In this document: one piece after another, positions 13,187 through 24,841 of the stretch | How positions within the stretch are numbered: position 1 is the first letter of the stretch | How the letters are laid out: each line of letters begins with the position of its first letter | Assembly: GCF_000346465.2 (NCBI RefSeq) | Contig: NC_034014.1 | Location: 9,298,505 to 9,362,504, forward strand | Direction of reading: 5' to 3' | From: Prunus persica | Taxonomy: Eukaryota > Streptophyta > Magnoliopsida > Rosales > Rosaceae | Length of the DNA stretch: 64,000 nt | The notes under the pieces: generated by a model | The model's database searches: none | Told to the model about the DNA's origin: nothing | What the model saw: the letters and a program-made list of their open reading frames with translations, nothing else | Program-made: the position numbers and the translations under genes

Positions 13187-16125
13187 CTAGTCCTTTTTCC
13201 TGGTCTCCATTCCCTGCTTCAAGGACTCCAACCTTTTCCTGCACAGAAACTGATGCAGGTCAAAGATCACAAGCAATAATTGCAACGCGATGAAGGATGG
13301 AGGATTAAGGTCCATGCATAAGTTAAAAATAAACAGATGATGGCTTATCAAATATGAATCAATTAGGCAGGAATAATTTGCAGATTTAGTTAAAAGGAAA
13401 ACAAAAAGAAAATTTGGAAAACTGCATGACTAACGGATTATAGTTCATAAAATACAAATTTATGTCAATCTGATTATCTGCAATTTTTTACATGTAAGAA
13501 AGAAAAAGGAAATCTAGAAAACTTCTAGTAGATTGGAGGGACATCAGGTGGCAGTTAAAGCTTGGAGGGCCATCGCAGTTTGCTGCTCATAAGCACATCA
13601 CTACCCAGTTTTCAAATGTGCCTATAAACTAGAAGAGTTGCTATATAGTTTCTGGTAGTACTGATACATATTTGTCTTAATTTATTTAAATAAACCAAAT
13701 AAATGGTTTACCACTCTAATATTCTGGATGATTCCGGTAGAGAGCAATCAAGTCTTGGGAATCAACAAAAAAGACTTTCAATTTCAAGTTTGCTCATGAA
13801 AATGCAATTATTTGCAAGATAACTTACTTGGTATCTGTAAGGCGACCATGCAAACTCCATCTCTGCCGAAAACCTTCTATGCCTTCAAGTCCACTAGCAA
13901 GTATCAAGCGCCTATAGAAGCAGAATGATTTTCAACGATAATTAATGATTATGCATCATATATTGCAAGCAAGATACCAAAGCAATTATGGTTCTAATAA
14001 CCAAAAAGACAACAATACCAATCACCCATAACACTGGGTGACCAAAAGACTGTTTAGGATTTCAAACATAACATTGGCAAGGTACTTATGCAACTTTTAG
14101 GTCATCATGTCTCCACAAAGCTTGTCCACAAAACTTGGAGAAAGGTACATCTTAGGCAGACAACCAGGAAAATAATATTTGGAACTAAAAGTTGCAGAGA
14201 ACTCTAGTTTAAAATTTTTTGTGAACCCCTAAAACATGACTGCAGCAAAAATAGTGCACCAAGTGATCAAACTAACCATAAAAATTACATATCTATAAAC
14301 CTGTCAGCAGTGCCAACCTCCACAAGCATGTAAGGACAATGAATCAAGGGACCATAATCTTGTGTTAGGGTTAAGAACTGAACTCTAGACTTGGTAGAGG
14401 CAATAAGAAGGTATATGATGCAATTAACTAAGATATCTTCAAGAAGAAGAAAAATACAATATTGGAAGACTACTAACAACAAAAACTAAGACTGAAAAGC
14501 TGACTGGAGCTTCAGTTAATAACTACTTCTACCACATGACTAATCATTTCAGAACATACCTATCTAATGATGTGACCTCTTTTTCGAGCTGAGAAGCTCT
14601 TTCCTTTGCTTCATTTAAAGGCATTGATAACCCCAGTTTGCGCTCACTGTCTTGAAGTCGTTTCCTTAGTTCCCTATCCTGCAATTCAGTGCAAACAAAA
14701 CCAAAACTGCAGAAATCAAATACTTGGTCATACCCCGAGACAAGAAATAAGCATTGGAGAGATGCAAAAAAGAAAATCATAGTAAACATCTCACCCTTTT
14801 TTCAGCGCACTGTTTATACATAACAAGCTCATCTTGACAGAATGGCTCAATATCATTGATTTGCAGACCTGCAGTACATAGAAAAATCACTACAAAACAC
14901 TGCCTGCCAACAAAAATTTATGGTTCAAGCACACAAGATAAGATCTACAAGTTATGGCAGAATTGTTCTAACTAGAAAGTACTTTATTATCAAAGAAATC
15001 TCTGACAATTTTTCTAACAGTCAAAAACTGATTCAGCTTATGTTTCCTTGTAGTTCTTAGGGCATAAAAGGGGGATACACCACAAGTTTGAATCAACGTT
15101 TAGCATGTTCATGTGTATATCTCCTTTGACATAGACTGGAAAGAAGCAGTTGATTCATATGTACTGAATTTTGGAGTTATGACAAGAACTACAAACATCC
15201 CCAATTCCAGTTATTAACACAGGGATGGCCTATACAGTATACACTATGCATTTGAAATACTTTCTCCTAGAATTTTAAAAAAAAAGAAAAAGATTCCTCA
15301 AAATCCCTTTACAGAAATAATAGCACAGAACTTACACAAAAATAGATTCCTCAATATCCCATCACACATATCAACACCTTCAAGCACATGAGAAGCAATT
15401 TCTGGTGGAATAACGGGTGATGGTGGGCCTGTCATTAGATCATCGCCTACCAAAATAGTTTCCTCCATAGTTGGCTGTGAATCAACTGGAGACCAAAAAG
15501 TAATAACAAAGCATTATAACTCAGTTGCAAATTCAGACAATATATCTTTGGGTTGAATAATGTTTGCCATTCTCATCAACAGAAAACAGAAGAAAAAACA
15601 TAAAGTGAAAAGTGAGGACATGAAGAATTTGGACCTCAATAGATTAAGCTGTAAATCTCAAATTAAGAGCTTGTTACTAACTGAAAATAATCACTAATCA
15701 GATAGTGGTAAAGACGTTATCAATTAGCTGATTCTGGGCATATGAATTCAAAAACTCTTCATCAGTTCATAACTTAATATTGTAACGAGCCCTTGTAGAT
15801 ATATTCCTAAGAGTTCCTTTCCTTTTTGTTTTTAAATTTTTTTTTGGGCTCTTCAACACTTATTTCCAGGCCGCAAAAACCAAATTCTGTAAGCATCACA
15901 TAAGCCATGTAAACTTGAAGTCTCAACATATTGCTACTCATACAGGTAATAAGATTGAAACCATCTTGATTGCAAAAAAAAACTGAGACAACGCGGGGGA
16001 AATCAGACCGTTACCGCAGTATACTAAGGTTTAAGTTTCATCAACAAAACACATAAGTAAAAATTTCAGAAGGAACGCACATTAACGCAAAAGCAAGGAA
16101 GCAGTTTTTTACACATACCATCCAT
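13187..16125 (-). CDS. Twin-CX9C (CHCH) coiled-coil protein, 161 aa
   Basis: Six exons on the minus strand: 16119-16125, 15336-15485, 14795-14868, 14560-14678, 13828-13911, 13187-13238. All have GT/AG borders with correct phase, ATG at 16125 and TAG at 13187-13189. The first coding exon is only 7 bases. Residues Cys43, Cys53, Cys63 and Cys73 form two CX9C pairs separated by nine residues. This is the twin-CX9C signature of proteins that Mia40 oxidises in the mitochondrial intermembrane space. A charged, heptad-like helix follows (ERKLGLSMPL region to the C terminus, RKKD end). There is no N-terminal presequence, as expected for Mia40 clients. I do not recognise a named orthologue; complex I or IV accessory or assembly proteins use this fold, but that is only a guess. 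It is convergent with POL2, whose stop lies 1.3 kb away. A 5' UTR intron probably ends near 16,197. Confidence 0.8.
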
Positions 16126-17700
16126 GGTTGCTTTCTTGTTTTTAACCTTCCACGACGAAAACCCAAAACAGGCTTAAGTGCTGAAAGTCAGTCGAACCTG
16201 GAAATCATCAAAGAAAAGCAAAAATAAGATGAAAGAAAATTGGGTTTCAGTATTTCTGTGAAGGATGATTCAAATGCGGCATTTCGTCAAACGCATGGAG
16301 GGCATTGTCCGAACCCAATTGAAATAGAGATATGAGAATATTTGGCTTCAACAAAATGGGTAAAGTAGAAAGACTCTACTGTTAAAAAAAAAAAAAAAAA
16401 GATTTTAGGCATTTCAGTATCATGTGCATAATTTCATATGCTGTTAATAGAGTGTGAGAAAAGAACCGTTTCCAGCAGAAAAGAATTGGCAGCACAGATG
16501 ATCAAGCTACCAGTCGAGTGCTGGAATGACTAGTAGAGACTAGTTTTTATGAAACGATATATGAATTGAGTTCAATTGTTTTGCCTTATTTACCGTCATT
16601 TTATTTTATTTTTCTTAAGTTGGTTATTGTGTTTAATTCTATAAGCAATTTAAAAATAAATTTTAAGTTTTTTTTTTTTCCTAATTAGCTTTAAATCACA
16701 ATAAAAACTCGTTTAAAGTCATGAATATTGCTCAAAGGTTGTTAAAAATCATGTCTATAACTTTGAATTTGATTCTCCAACAAGAAATCCAAAGATTATA
16801 AGAAAAATCTAAAAACATTTCTGAGATGGAATTTCTTTATTGAATAGGTATGAAATAGCCAATGTCTTTTTCATTCAGCTAGACTCCATTAATGAAAATA
16901 AAATTAGTTTAAGAAAAGCTATGTATTAGTCTTTCAATTACCCCACAACTTTTTTCTCGATAATAAATAATTGTCTTTCGTAAATTGAAATTTGCATTCT
17001 ACTAATTAATTACCACAGTGATAAAAAATGACTTGCATAACAAAATTGAGAAAAAATAAGTTATAGAGACCAATATTGAAATACACAACGACCGAAATGC
17101 ATTTGATCCTTTTCTTCAATGTAACTAGACATGCTCAGTTTTAAGCTCTCGTATCATTATCTCTCTTCTCACATAACCATTACGTGTCACCCTAATCTCT
17201 ATGTAAGGGCAGACACACAGCAGGAGTTAGGGCCCCCACGTGTTCACGGAAATGTCTGAATGAAAGCGCGCCAGGTGCTGCGCATCCTCAGGTGGAGCAA
17301 AATTGGCAGTAAGTATTTGTTTTGATTAATTTCACCACACAACACAAGTGTTTACATTAATGCTCAGTATGTATATGAAAAGCTTTTTCTTTGTTTTGGA
17401 GAAAACCATTGAAAAGACTGCAGCTGGTATAACACCTGCCCTAGCTGCTTGCTCAGTTCTGATTCTCCTTCTAGCATTCACTGGATATGTTCTTACAGAG
17501 GTATTATGTATATTTGTTTCACTTGCCAAATTAGCATTTGACCGTTGCTCATGGAACCTTTCTCAGATATTTGAAGTTATTGAACTGGTTATTTGGTTGA
17601 AACTGATTTAGAAACAGAATTTCCTTCATCAGAATAAGATACAAACCTAATTGTTCCCATAATTGGTCTTGTGTTGTTGGGTTTGCTGCACGTTGTTTAG
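16126..17700. other. Upstream region of the CX9C gene; no gene recognised
   Basis: AT-rich. It contains the presumed 5' leader and promoter of the minus-strand CX9C gene (to about 16,300) and poly-A/T tracts near 16,384-16,400. An open stretch at 17,396-17,501 (+) would encode a hydrophobic segment, LAACSVLILLLAFTGYVL, ending at a GT (GAG|GTATTA). I cannot assign it; it may be part of a decayed membrane-protein gene. Confidence 0.35.
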
Positions 17701-17778
17701 GATGTCAGGGACCAAGAGAGCTTCAACAATGTTAAGCAGTGGTTGAATGAAATCGAACGATATGCAAGTGAAATCTGA
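17701..17778 (+). pseudogene. Orphan Rab GTPase exon fragment (RABD type)
   Basis: After a TTTAG acceptor the sequence encodes DVRDQESFNNVKQWLNEIER followed by YASE-I-stop. This matches the switch II/alpha3 segment of plant RabD/Ypt1 small GTPases (family form: DVTDQESFNNVKQWL). There is no P-loop (GXXXXGKS) exon upstream and no NKCD exon downstream, and a stop follows at once. It is therefore an isolated exon-sized fragment, probably carried here by duplication. Intron-like flanks suggest a genomic copy, not a retrocopy. Confidence 0.7.
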
Positions 17779-17833
17779 GAACTTTAAATACATAGACTCT
17801 CCTTGAAAAAAAAATTCACAAATATGTCTTTTT

Positions 17834-20159
17834 TTTTTACGTGATGAGAAAAATGGAAAAGGTTACAATGCACCAACAACACAATAAGTGGGTGTACCAA
17901 TTGGATTTACAGATTAAAGATTAATGGTGATTTAATCTGGGAGAAAATCAGTTTTAATTGGTTTAAATCTAAACCCAGCTTCTAAGTCTATCCGAAGGTT
18001 CAAAATTTGATCATCACCGTTGATCACAATTTCAGAGATCAAGTCAGCATATTTTTGGGGAAGATCTTTCTCTCAAAAAGCCCACGTGACTCTAAAGTCA
18101 AGATTTCAATAGAGTAGAGGATGTGATGGGGAGTTGGTAGAAGGTTTAATTAGAAAACCACTCCCCATAACCATTTAGTGCCAGAAAAGAGGGCCAAGTT
18201 TCTTTCCTATGCTTGTGAGGACTTTGCATCAGGGAAAATGGGGTTTACAAGAGATAAACAAGAGATAAGAGAGTTGGCTGATAGGAGATCAAAATTGATC
18301 ATCATGGAAATTGACTGTTGATGGGGTTTCTTGTCAGACTAATTACTCCCCTTTTTTGCGTTGGAACAGAAAATTCTCTCAACAGATCCGTCCTCCAAAT
18401 ATTAAGGAATAAACCCTATTCTCTATAAATATGAGAAGAGGTGAACATGGTTGAAGACAGCCAAAAATTCAATCAAAACAAAAACTCTCAAGTCATACTG
18501 ACAAACTCAAATAAGATCATACGATCTTAAAAGACCTTCAGACTCTGAAGCAATTAGACCATTTGGTCTGAAAATCCATCCAGCCTCTAAACAAAAGAGG
18601 TAGAACTCGGACTTCTGACTCCAACTCAACCCAGGGAGGCAGTTCACAAAGAAAACTAGATTTCTCTCATTACAAATTTGGTTCAGCATAAGCCAATCAA
18701 GCAGAATTCAGGTCTTTCATAATATGAAAACCTCAACAAATTTACAAAGATGCCTTGATGTTTGAAACACATTAGAACAGATCGCAGGTGATCCACAATT
18801 AAGCAAAATAGGCACTGAAGTGCAGTTTCGGACTAGGAATCGTCAATCTAGCCACTTCCAATCCAATCCAGACTTAAGAAATCCCAGTTCTACCCATCCA
18901 ACAAGCCTCTCCATGGCTAAAATAAATTAAAGCTCTGTCAATCTTAATATTGGTATTGATTTCCAGCTGAACCTCATCAGTTGAAGGTGCTGACATTTGA
19001 ATCCAGTACAGATATATCCAATCCAGCCTGAATCACAGACAACAATCCAAGCAGAAATTGAAGTCCAATGTTCTGTCGTCCTTTCAGACGTGGCAGTTCC
19101 CTTTCGTTTTAAATTGTGTAATAGGCAGTTCTCTTTAAAGCAATTTGATTTATTTTTAAGATTCATTTTGGCCAGAACTACTAAGTTTTACTTTGAGAAA
19201 TTGTGAAATCCTTACCATTCTGAGGCAAGAAAAGAACTTACTTGGGAGATATTACTCACCCAAATTCACAATCACTTGTTTAAAGTCAGTAACTTGGGAC
19301 GCAAGTTATCTATTTTTCATAAGTTTGTTAGGGTCTTGACTGCTAACAATGGCACGCTCGCACACCAAAGAAAGTTGACTTGTTGACCACAAATAGTTTT
19401 CAAGCCAATAGAGAATTTTACCCCACCATCACAAGAGCTAGATCAAAACGGGTGAACAATCTTACACCAATAAGAAACCAATTTTTTAAAATTCGAACAT
19501 CCCAAACTATTTTTGCAACGTTCCAACCAACAAAGACTATTTTTACAACGTTTTGACCAAAAACAACTAAAGCGGCCTAAAGGGTTGAGGAATGAATGCC
19601 AACTCAAAGTGACTTGGCAAATCTTTATCTTACCCTGTTAACCAACGGTTTACGAATCCTGAAACCAGTCGCCAATCCAGGAGATCCAGTTCGGTTTAGT
19701 TTATTCATCGATTTAATAAATAAAAACACCAACACCAAGCCGGTTTGGCCATTTTTTCGGTCCAGATGCAAAGCCCTAGCTTACTGAGGTAAGCTTTCTG
19801 TCTAAGACACCGAAAGTAGTTTACAAAATATTCAAGAAACAATGGGAACTTTGCTTTGGCTAAACCTAACATCTTAGCAACCTCTCGGACGCCCTACCGA
19901 AAAAGCTTCTGCCAGAAAGAACAGAAGTGAAATCACAATTCTACATGTTAGAGAGCTCCATTTTCGTACTTCACATGCTTGGGACTATGTCATGTTCAGT
20001 TACATTTTCAGGAAACCTTTGTAATCAGCAACAAGCAAACTGAACCAGAGTAAATTAGAGATGTTAGATTTGACAATTTTGCATTTAGGAGTCTTGTGGT
20101 TGCAAATGACAAAAATCAAACGAAATTATTTTAAAAGAATAAACAAAACAGTGCAAAAT
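17834..20159. other. Gene-free stretch, probably old transposon remains
   Basis: No open frame of coding character. A TATA-like CTCTATAAATATGAGAAG at 18,420-18,437 followed by A-rich leader-like sequence resembles the promoter part of an LTR, but I found no matching terminus or duplicate. Nothing else is recognisable. Confidence 0.3.
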
Positions 20160-20690
20160 AAATGGAGTAAACTGACTTAAATCAATCAAAAACTTGCTCA
20201 GTTTTCAAACACCACATACAGAAGTCCACTACAATATGTTGCACTGAGAAAAGTAATTCATACCAATGAAACTGAAGCATGTCCAAAAGCCACACCCATT
20301 CTCTTCCCCGAAACATTTATTCTGCCCCTCTACAAAACTACTTATTATCTTAACATGTGGTGGAACCATTTCATATTCATAAGACTGCATCACATCATAC
20401 GGTACGTTAAAAAAACTGTATAAGTTTTCAATTTACAATCTTCCTATCAGTTTATAATCCAAGCAAAGATGCAAGGATTGCTCCACGCAATTTTTGAAGA
20501 ACCCAAAACAATAGCCAATCAGTAATATACAAAGTTTAGTGGAAGAAACTCACTCACTGCCTGACCTTATTCAAAATCTCTGGTGGACGCTTCTGACAAA
20601 CTCAATTGACAAGGACGACATATGGATCTTCAGCGGGTCCATTAACACGATCTACAGAGCATATCACAACTAACTCCTAGATGTAAAAAA
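20160..20690 (-). pseudogene. Decayed partial copy of the aldo-keto reductase gene (exons 2-3)
   Basis: Aligns, intron included, with 43,055-43,690. The exon 3 copy ends near 20,281 with the same CAATGAAACTGAAGCATGTC context, and the exon 2 copy lies near 20,567-20,643 (GPAEDPYVVLVN, then an in-frame TGA, then VCQKRPPEILNKVR). The intact gene reads GPAEDLYGIFINRVRQERPP here. The in-frame stop, the lack of other exons and the retained intron make it a pseudogene made by segmental duplication, not retroposition. The orientation is the same as the parent. Confidence 0.8.
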
Positions 20691-22017
20691 ATTCGCCAAA
20701 ATAATAATAAATAATTTCCACAAAATATTCACAAAGAAACACATCACAGTCCAAGTACTATAAAATATGATCAACTTGTTCAAAACCATCCAATTAGTAC
20801 ACAAAAATGCTTCATCACTGTTGCCGTACAGTTCAGACCAGAAAACAAGATTAGAATCCAAAAGTGTAAAACACTTTTCAGACACAAAGAGTAAACCATG
20901 TGTTACAAATTTTATTCATCCGGAGAAAGATTAGTTACATTATTGGCATGCAAACAGCTCACTGCAAATACAATCATGCCTCTAAAACCAGCTTATTGCT
21001 GCAACTAGCATCGTAGTCATGACCATCCATCTCCGAATTAGAAAGCTAATGAACAGCTACAAATCAGAATCCTCTTATTGGTCCCTCAATCACTTTTTAC
21101 TGAACACAACTAAAGAACCCAAGAAATAGTTCTCCTATGAACTGAACCAGACACCTAACTGCCATGGCATGCACTCATAAGTAAAAGTACTAGAATGGGA
21201 ATCAAAATAAACATAAAATTAGACAAACAAGAATAAAATTAAAATTAAAAGGAATAAAACACAATAAAGAACTTACGACAGGATGTCCTCTGTACATGCA
21301 GCAATACCAATCTTCCAAAGACAGTCCATAAATTCCTAGATTCTCCCAGCTAAAGAAGGAATGCATAAGGCATTTAAATAGTTAAATGATAAAGAATGTC
21401 AGTTCTACTGAAACTAGCAATCAAAATCTGGATAAAGAACCGCTGTGATGATCGAGGGTCCTCGACATTAGCATAACAGCCAAAAGTACACAATTCAAGT
21501 TGCTTCCATAAAGTTCCATTGAAATGGTACATTACTGTTGGAACTTATCTTAGTTTTGTGTTCATCCACACCATGGCAATTCAACATAAACACACATTGG
21601 AAACTACCTCCTGCATAAAACTTTCTAGTTCAATGCATGCAACATACATGGTATGCTTGTATGTCAGTCATCTGGCACATTATTAAAACATGCTGAAACA
21701 AAAGATTGCAAGGCTGAATCAGCCTACTTCAAAGCACATTCAAACAATTTATTATCAATTCTGGCTCAAAATTAAACTTGCATTCTGTCCATATGGGCAT
21801 TGGAAACAAGGTAAATATCACAAAATCGGTAAACTTGAGATGATAATGCGATGAACAGACTACACTAACTCCTATCTGACTTCGACCAAAAAAAAATCTC
21901 CATGTATCTTACTACATGTGGCCAAACAGCTATGAATACCTAAAGCTACAAAACCTCTTGGCAGTGGTCTTGCAGCCAATAGATTGTGAAGCATCTGTAG
22001 ATGGCCATCAAACTATC
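20691..22017. other. Gene-free stretch 3' of the PPR gene
   Basis: AT-rich with no coding-like frame. The part next to 22,018 should include the PPR gene's 3' UTR. No repeat termini were found. Confidence 0.35.
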
Positions 22018-24490
22018 TCATTGAGGGCCTCTTGTGCCCGAACGCTTCAATCGAGATGCCGCTAGGGCCAAATTAAGAGAAGAGGACGGAACAAAACCAC
22101 GGGCCTCCATCAGCCCATGTATCCTATGAGCTTCCTGCTTAAACCCACCATCTATAAGCCCATTTATAATCCTCTCAAACTCACCTGAACCCAATTGCTC
22201 CTTCTTAGCCTCCAATACTCCCAGAGCTTGTAGGGCCTTTTTCTCAACTCCAGCCTTAGCATACATTTCAAAAAGGCTTACATGAACTTTAAGTGGAGGA
22301 GTCTCACCCTGCTCGGCAATTTTTCCCAATAGTTGCTCAGCCTCACCAACTAGCTGCAATTTACCCAGCCAATCTATAAGAACAGAGTAAGTGGCAACTC
22401 CAGGCTCAAATCCATCCTTTTCAAGCTGCATCAACAGATTCAACGCCTTATCTAGTAAATTTTTTTTTTCATAAGCTGCAAGCATGCTTGCAGTGCACCT
22501 GTCATCAGGTCTGTGCCCAACTTTCATCATGTAATCAAAGTTGCTCCTTGCCCGATCAGGGTCACCAGCCTTCCCGTATGCCTCAACAAGCAATGTACAA
22601 GACTCCAATGTTGGCTGGAACCCTGCGAACTGCATAATGTTGGCAATTCTTCCAGCTCCACCAACATCACCACTTTGTGAAAATGACCGAAGTAATGCCA
22701 TGAAAATTTCTTTTGTGGGTTTGATGTCTCTTGCTTCCATCTCTCTCATCAACGACTCAGCCAATTTGGGTTGGCCAGCATTTAGATATGCCATGATCAT
22801 TGAATTGTACACCTTAGTGTCTGGTTTGAAGCCCTGACTCCTCAAACTTTCAAATGCTTCTTTAGCACTGTCAAGATTGCCTACCTTGCTGTACATGTGA
22901 ACCAAACTAGTAGCCGTTAAGATATCAGGTTGGATACCATTTTCATTCATCTTCTTCAAAATTCTCTCAGCATCTTCTAGGTGGTTCTGTTTAGCATGGG
23001 CATCGATAAGCATAGAGTAGTCACGGATGTTCGTCTGGAAGGATTTCTCATTCAATACAAGTTCTGCCACCTGCAAACAATTTTTTCAGCATCAAATACA
23101 TCGAAAAGGCCAATATAAGATAAATGGCACCGCTATCACAAGCTACATAACCTTTGGATTCATATACACTCAACAGCTAAAACCCAAATCTAAAACTTGA
23201 AGCCCACATACATGCATAAACCTCTCAACTCACCACACCCTAAGCATATTTTCATACAAAAAATATTTGAACTCTTACATAAGTTATACAAAATTCATAA
23301 ATAAGTAGTAGATACTAAAAACCAACATTTTGAAAAAGGATCTAACTAATAGAGCAATGATATCCAATGAAGGAGAACAGAAAAGAGTGATGTACCTTAA
23401 AGTATAAGCCAGTGTTCTGCTTTCTCAATCTATCAAGAAAATTGAGCCAATCAATCTTACTAGGTTGAAGCAGTTCTACCCATTCAGCCAAAAGTGGAGA
23501 CAGGTCATCTGTCACATTTGATTGAATAATTCTCTCAGTAACCAATTTGCATTTCCCAGTTATGGGTTTTGGTTCCTGGGGCCAAATAATTTCCTCTGCC
23601 TCATGAATTTTATCAGCCACATCTACCCACTTGGAGTCAGATAGATCAAGACCATAAATGTTGTATCTTATCTTCCCTCGCCTCTTGGGGAGAGAAACAA
23701 CCTTAGACTTCTCCTCTTCCCCTGTGGTTTCAGCTTGCATTCCCTCTGCTGCCTCCCCTTCTTCTTGGGATTTTCTGTCCTCTTCTCTAAGACGCTCCAA
23801 GCTCTGATAAAACTCAGTTTCCTCCATCTTCTCACGGGCCCACTTGAACCTAAGCTCTCTAAGCATATCCCCTCGGATACCAACTTCACCAGCAAATCTA
23901 CACATCTCCTTAACTTCTTCTTCTTGCAGAAACCCCTTCATTTTTTCCTTCTTGACTTCCTTCTTCATGTCCTCCAAAACCATATTGCTCACCTCCCACA
24001 CTGTCTTCCACAAATCCTCACTAAAATCCTGCAATGGAGTGGACTGTGATTCACTAAGCATCTGCTCAATCCCGCCCTTTTCCATCTCTGACACAACTTT
24101 CTGGACAATAATCATGAGCATTCCATCAATGGTTTCTTTATCGCAATCTGGGTAAGCCTCATTGAGCTTCTGGCGTATGATCCATACAAATCGGGACAAG
24201 AACTCGTTAATGACTCCATCTTCCTCCTCATCTGAAACCTCAGAATCAATTTTAGGGTCACCCACTTGAGCTTGAGCAGAGTGAATATATCTATTAAATG
24301 AAGAAATGGGTTTGGGGCATTTAGGGTTTTTCAGAGGTTTAGAGCCACCCTGACTTGGGGAATGAAATGAAAGAGGTACTGGGTCTGCTGCCATGGTTGT
24401 GAAACCGTGGCCATAAGGTGATCGCAGCCTTGCACTGATTTTTGACGCATTGGTTACTGCTTGCCTAGAAACTAAGTGCCTCAAATTCAT
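22018..24490 (-). CDS. PPR protein, 715 aa, two exons (candidate NFD5-like)
   Basis: RNA-binding pentatricopeptide-repeat protein, probably organellar. Exon 1 is 23396-24490 and exon 2 is 22018-23070, with GT/AG borders in phase 0. ATG is at 24490 and TGA at 22018-22020. The first 45 or so residues are rich in Arg, Ser and Ala with few acids (MNLRHLVSRQAVTNASK start), which suits a mitochondrial or plastid presequence. Residues about 80-340 are acidic and helical, with a Lys/Glu-rich likely coiled coil. Exon 2 holds about nine P-type PPR repeats in tandem, for example DYSMLIDAHAKQNHLEDAE and VYNSMIMAYLNAGQPKLAE. No E, DYW or SMR domain is visible. Length and architecture recall Arabidopsis NFD5 (At1g19520), from memory and unverified. 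Its 5' leader holds a long CT run. Confidence 0.9.
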
Positions 24491-24554
24491 GTCTCAGAGA
24501 AAGAGTAAAGATAGTACAATAACCTATCAAGCAGATGCTTAGACTTCGAAATGT

Positions 24555-24560
<6 letters not shown>

Positions 24561-24595
<35 letters not shown>
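24561..24595. repeat. (AG)n microsatellite in the PPR 5' leader
   Basis: About 17 uninterrupted AG units, reading (CT)n on the coding strand, about 70 bp upstream of the PPR start codon. CT/GA tracts in leaders and core promoters are common in plants and can act as GAGA-type elements. Its length is likely polymorphic. Confidence 0.85.
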
Positions 24596-24598
<3 letters not shown>

Positions 24599-24841
24599 AC
24601 TGAGGTTGAGGTTCGACTGAAGAGATGGTGCTAGCGTCAATTGGGTTTGGGACTGTGCTGCTGAGAGACGAAGAGGGACAGAAGTGTGCCGGTTGGTTTT
24701 TGTTTTTGTTTTTTTTTTTGTTTTTTGTTTTTTTTTCGCTTCTCTCTTTTTAATACGTGGTTTTAACCTTTTTAATGGCTGTTCTATTAAAGTTTAGGGT
24801 TTTACCCTCTTCTAATTATAATGTGTCAGTCAAATATTCAA

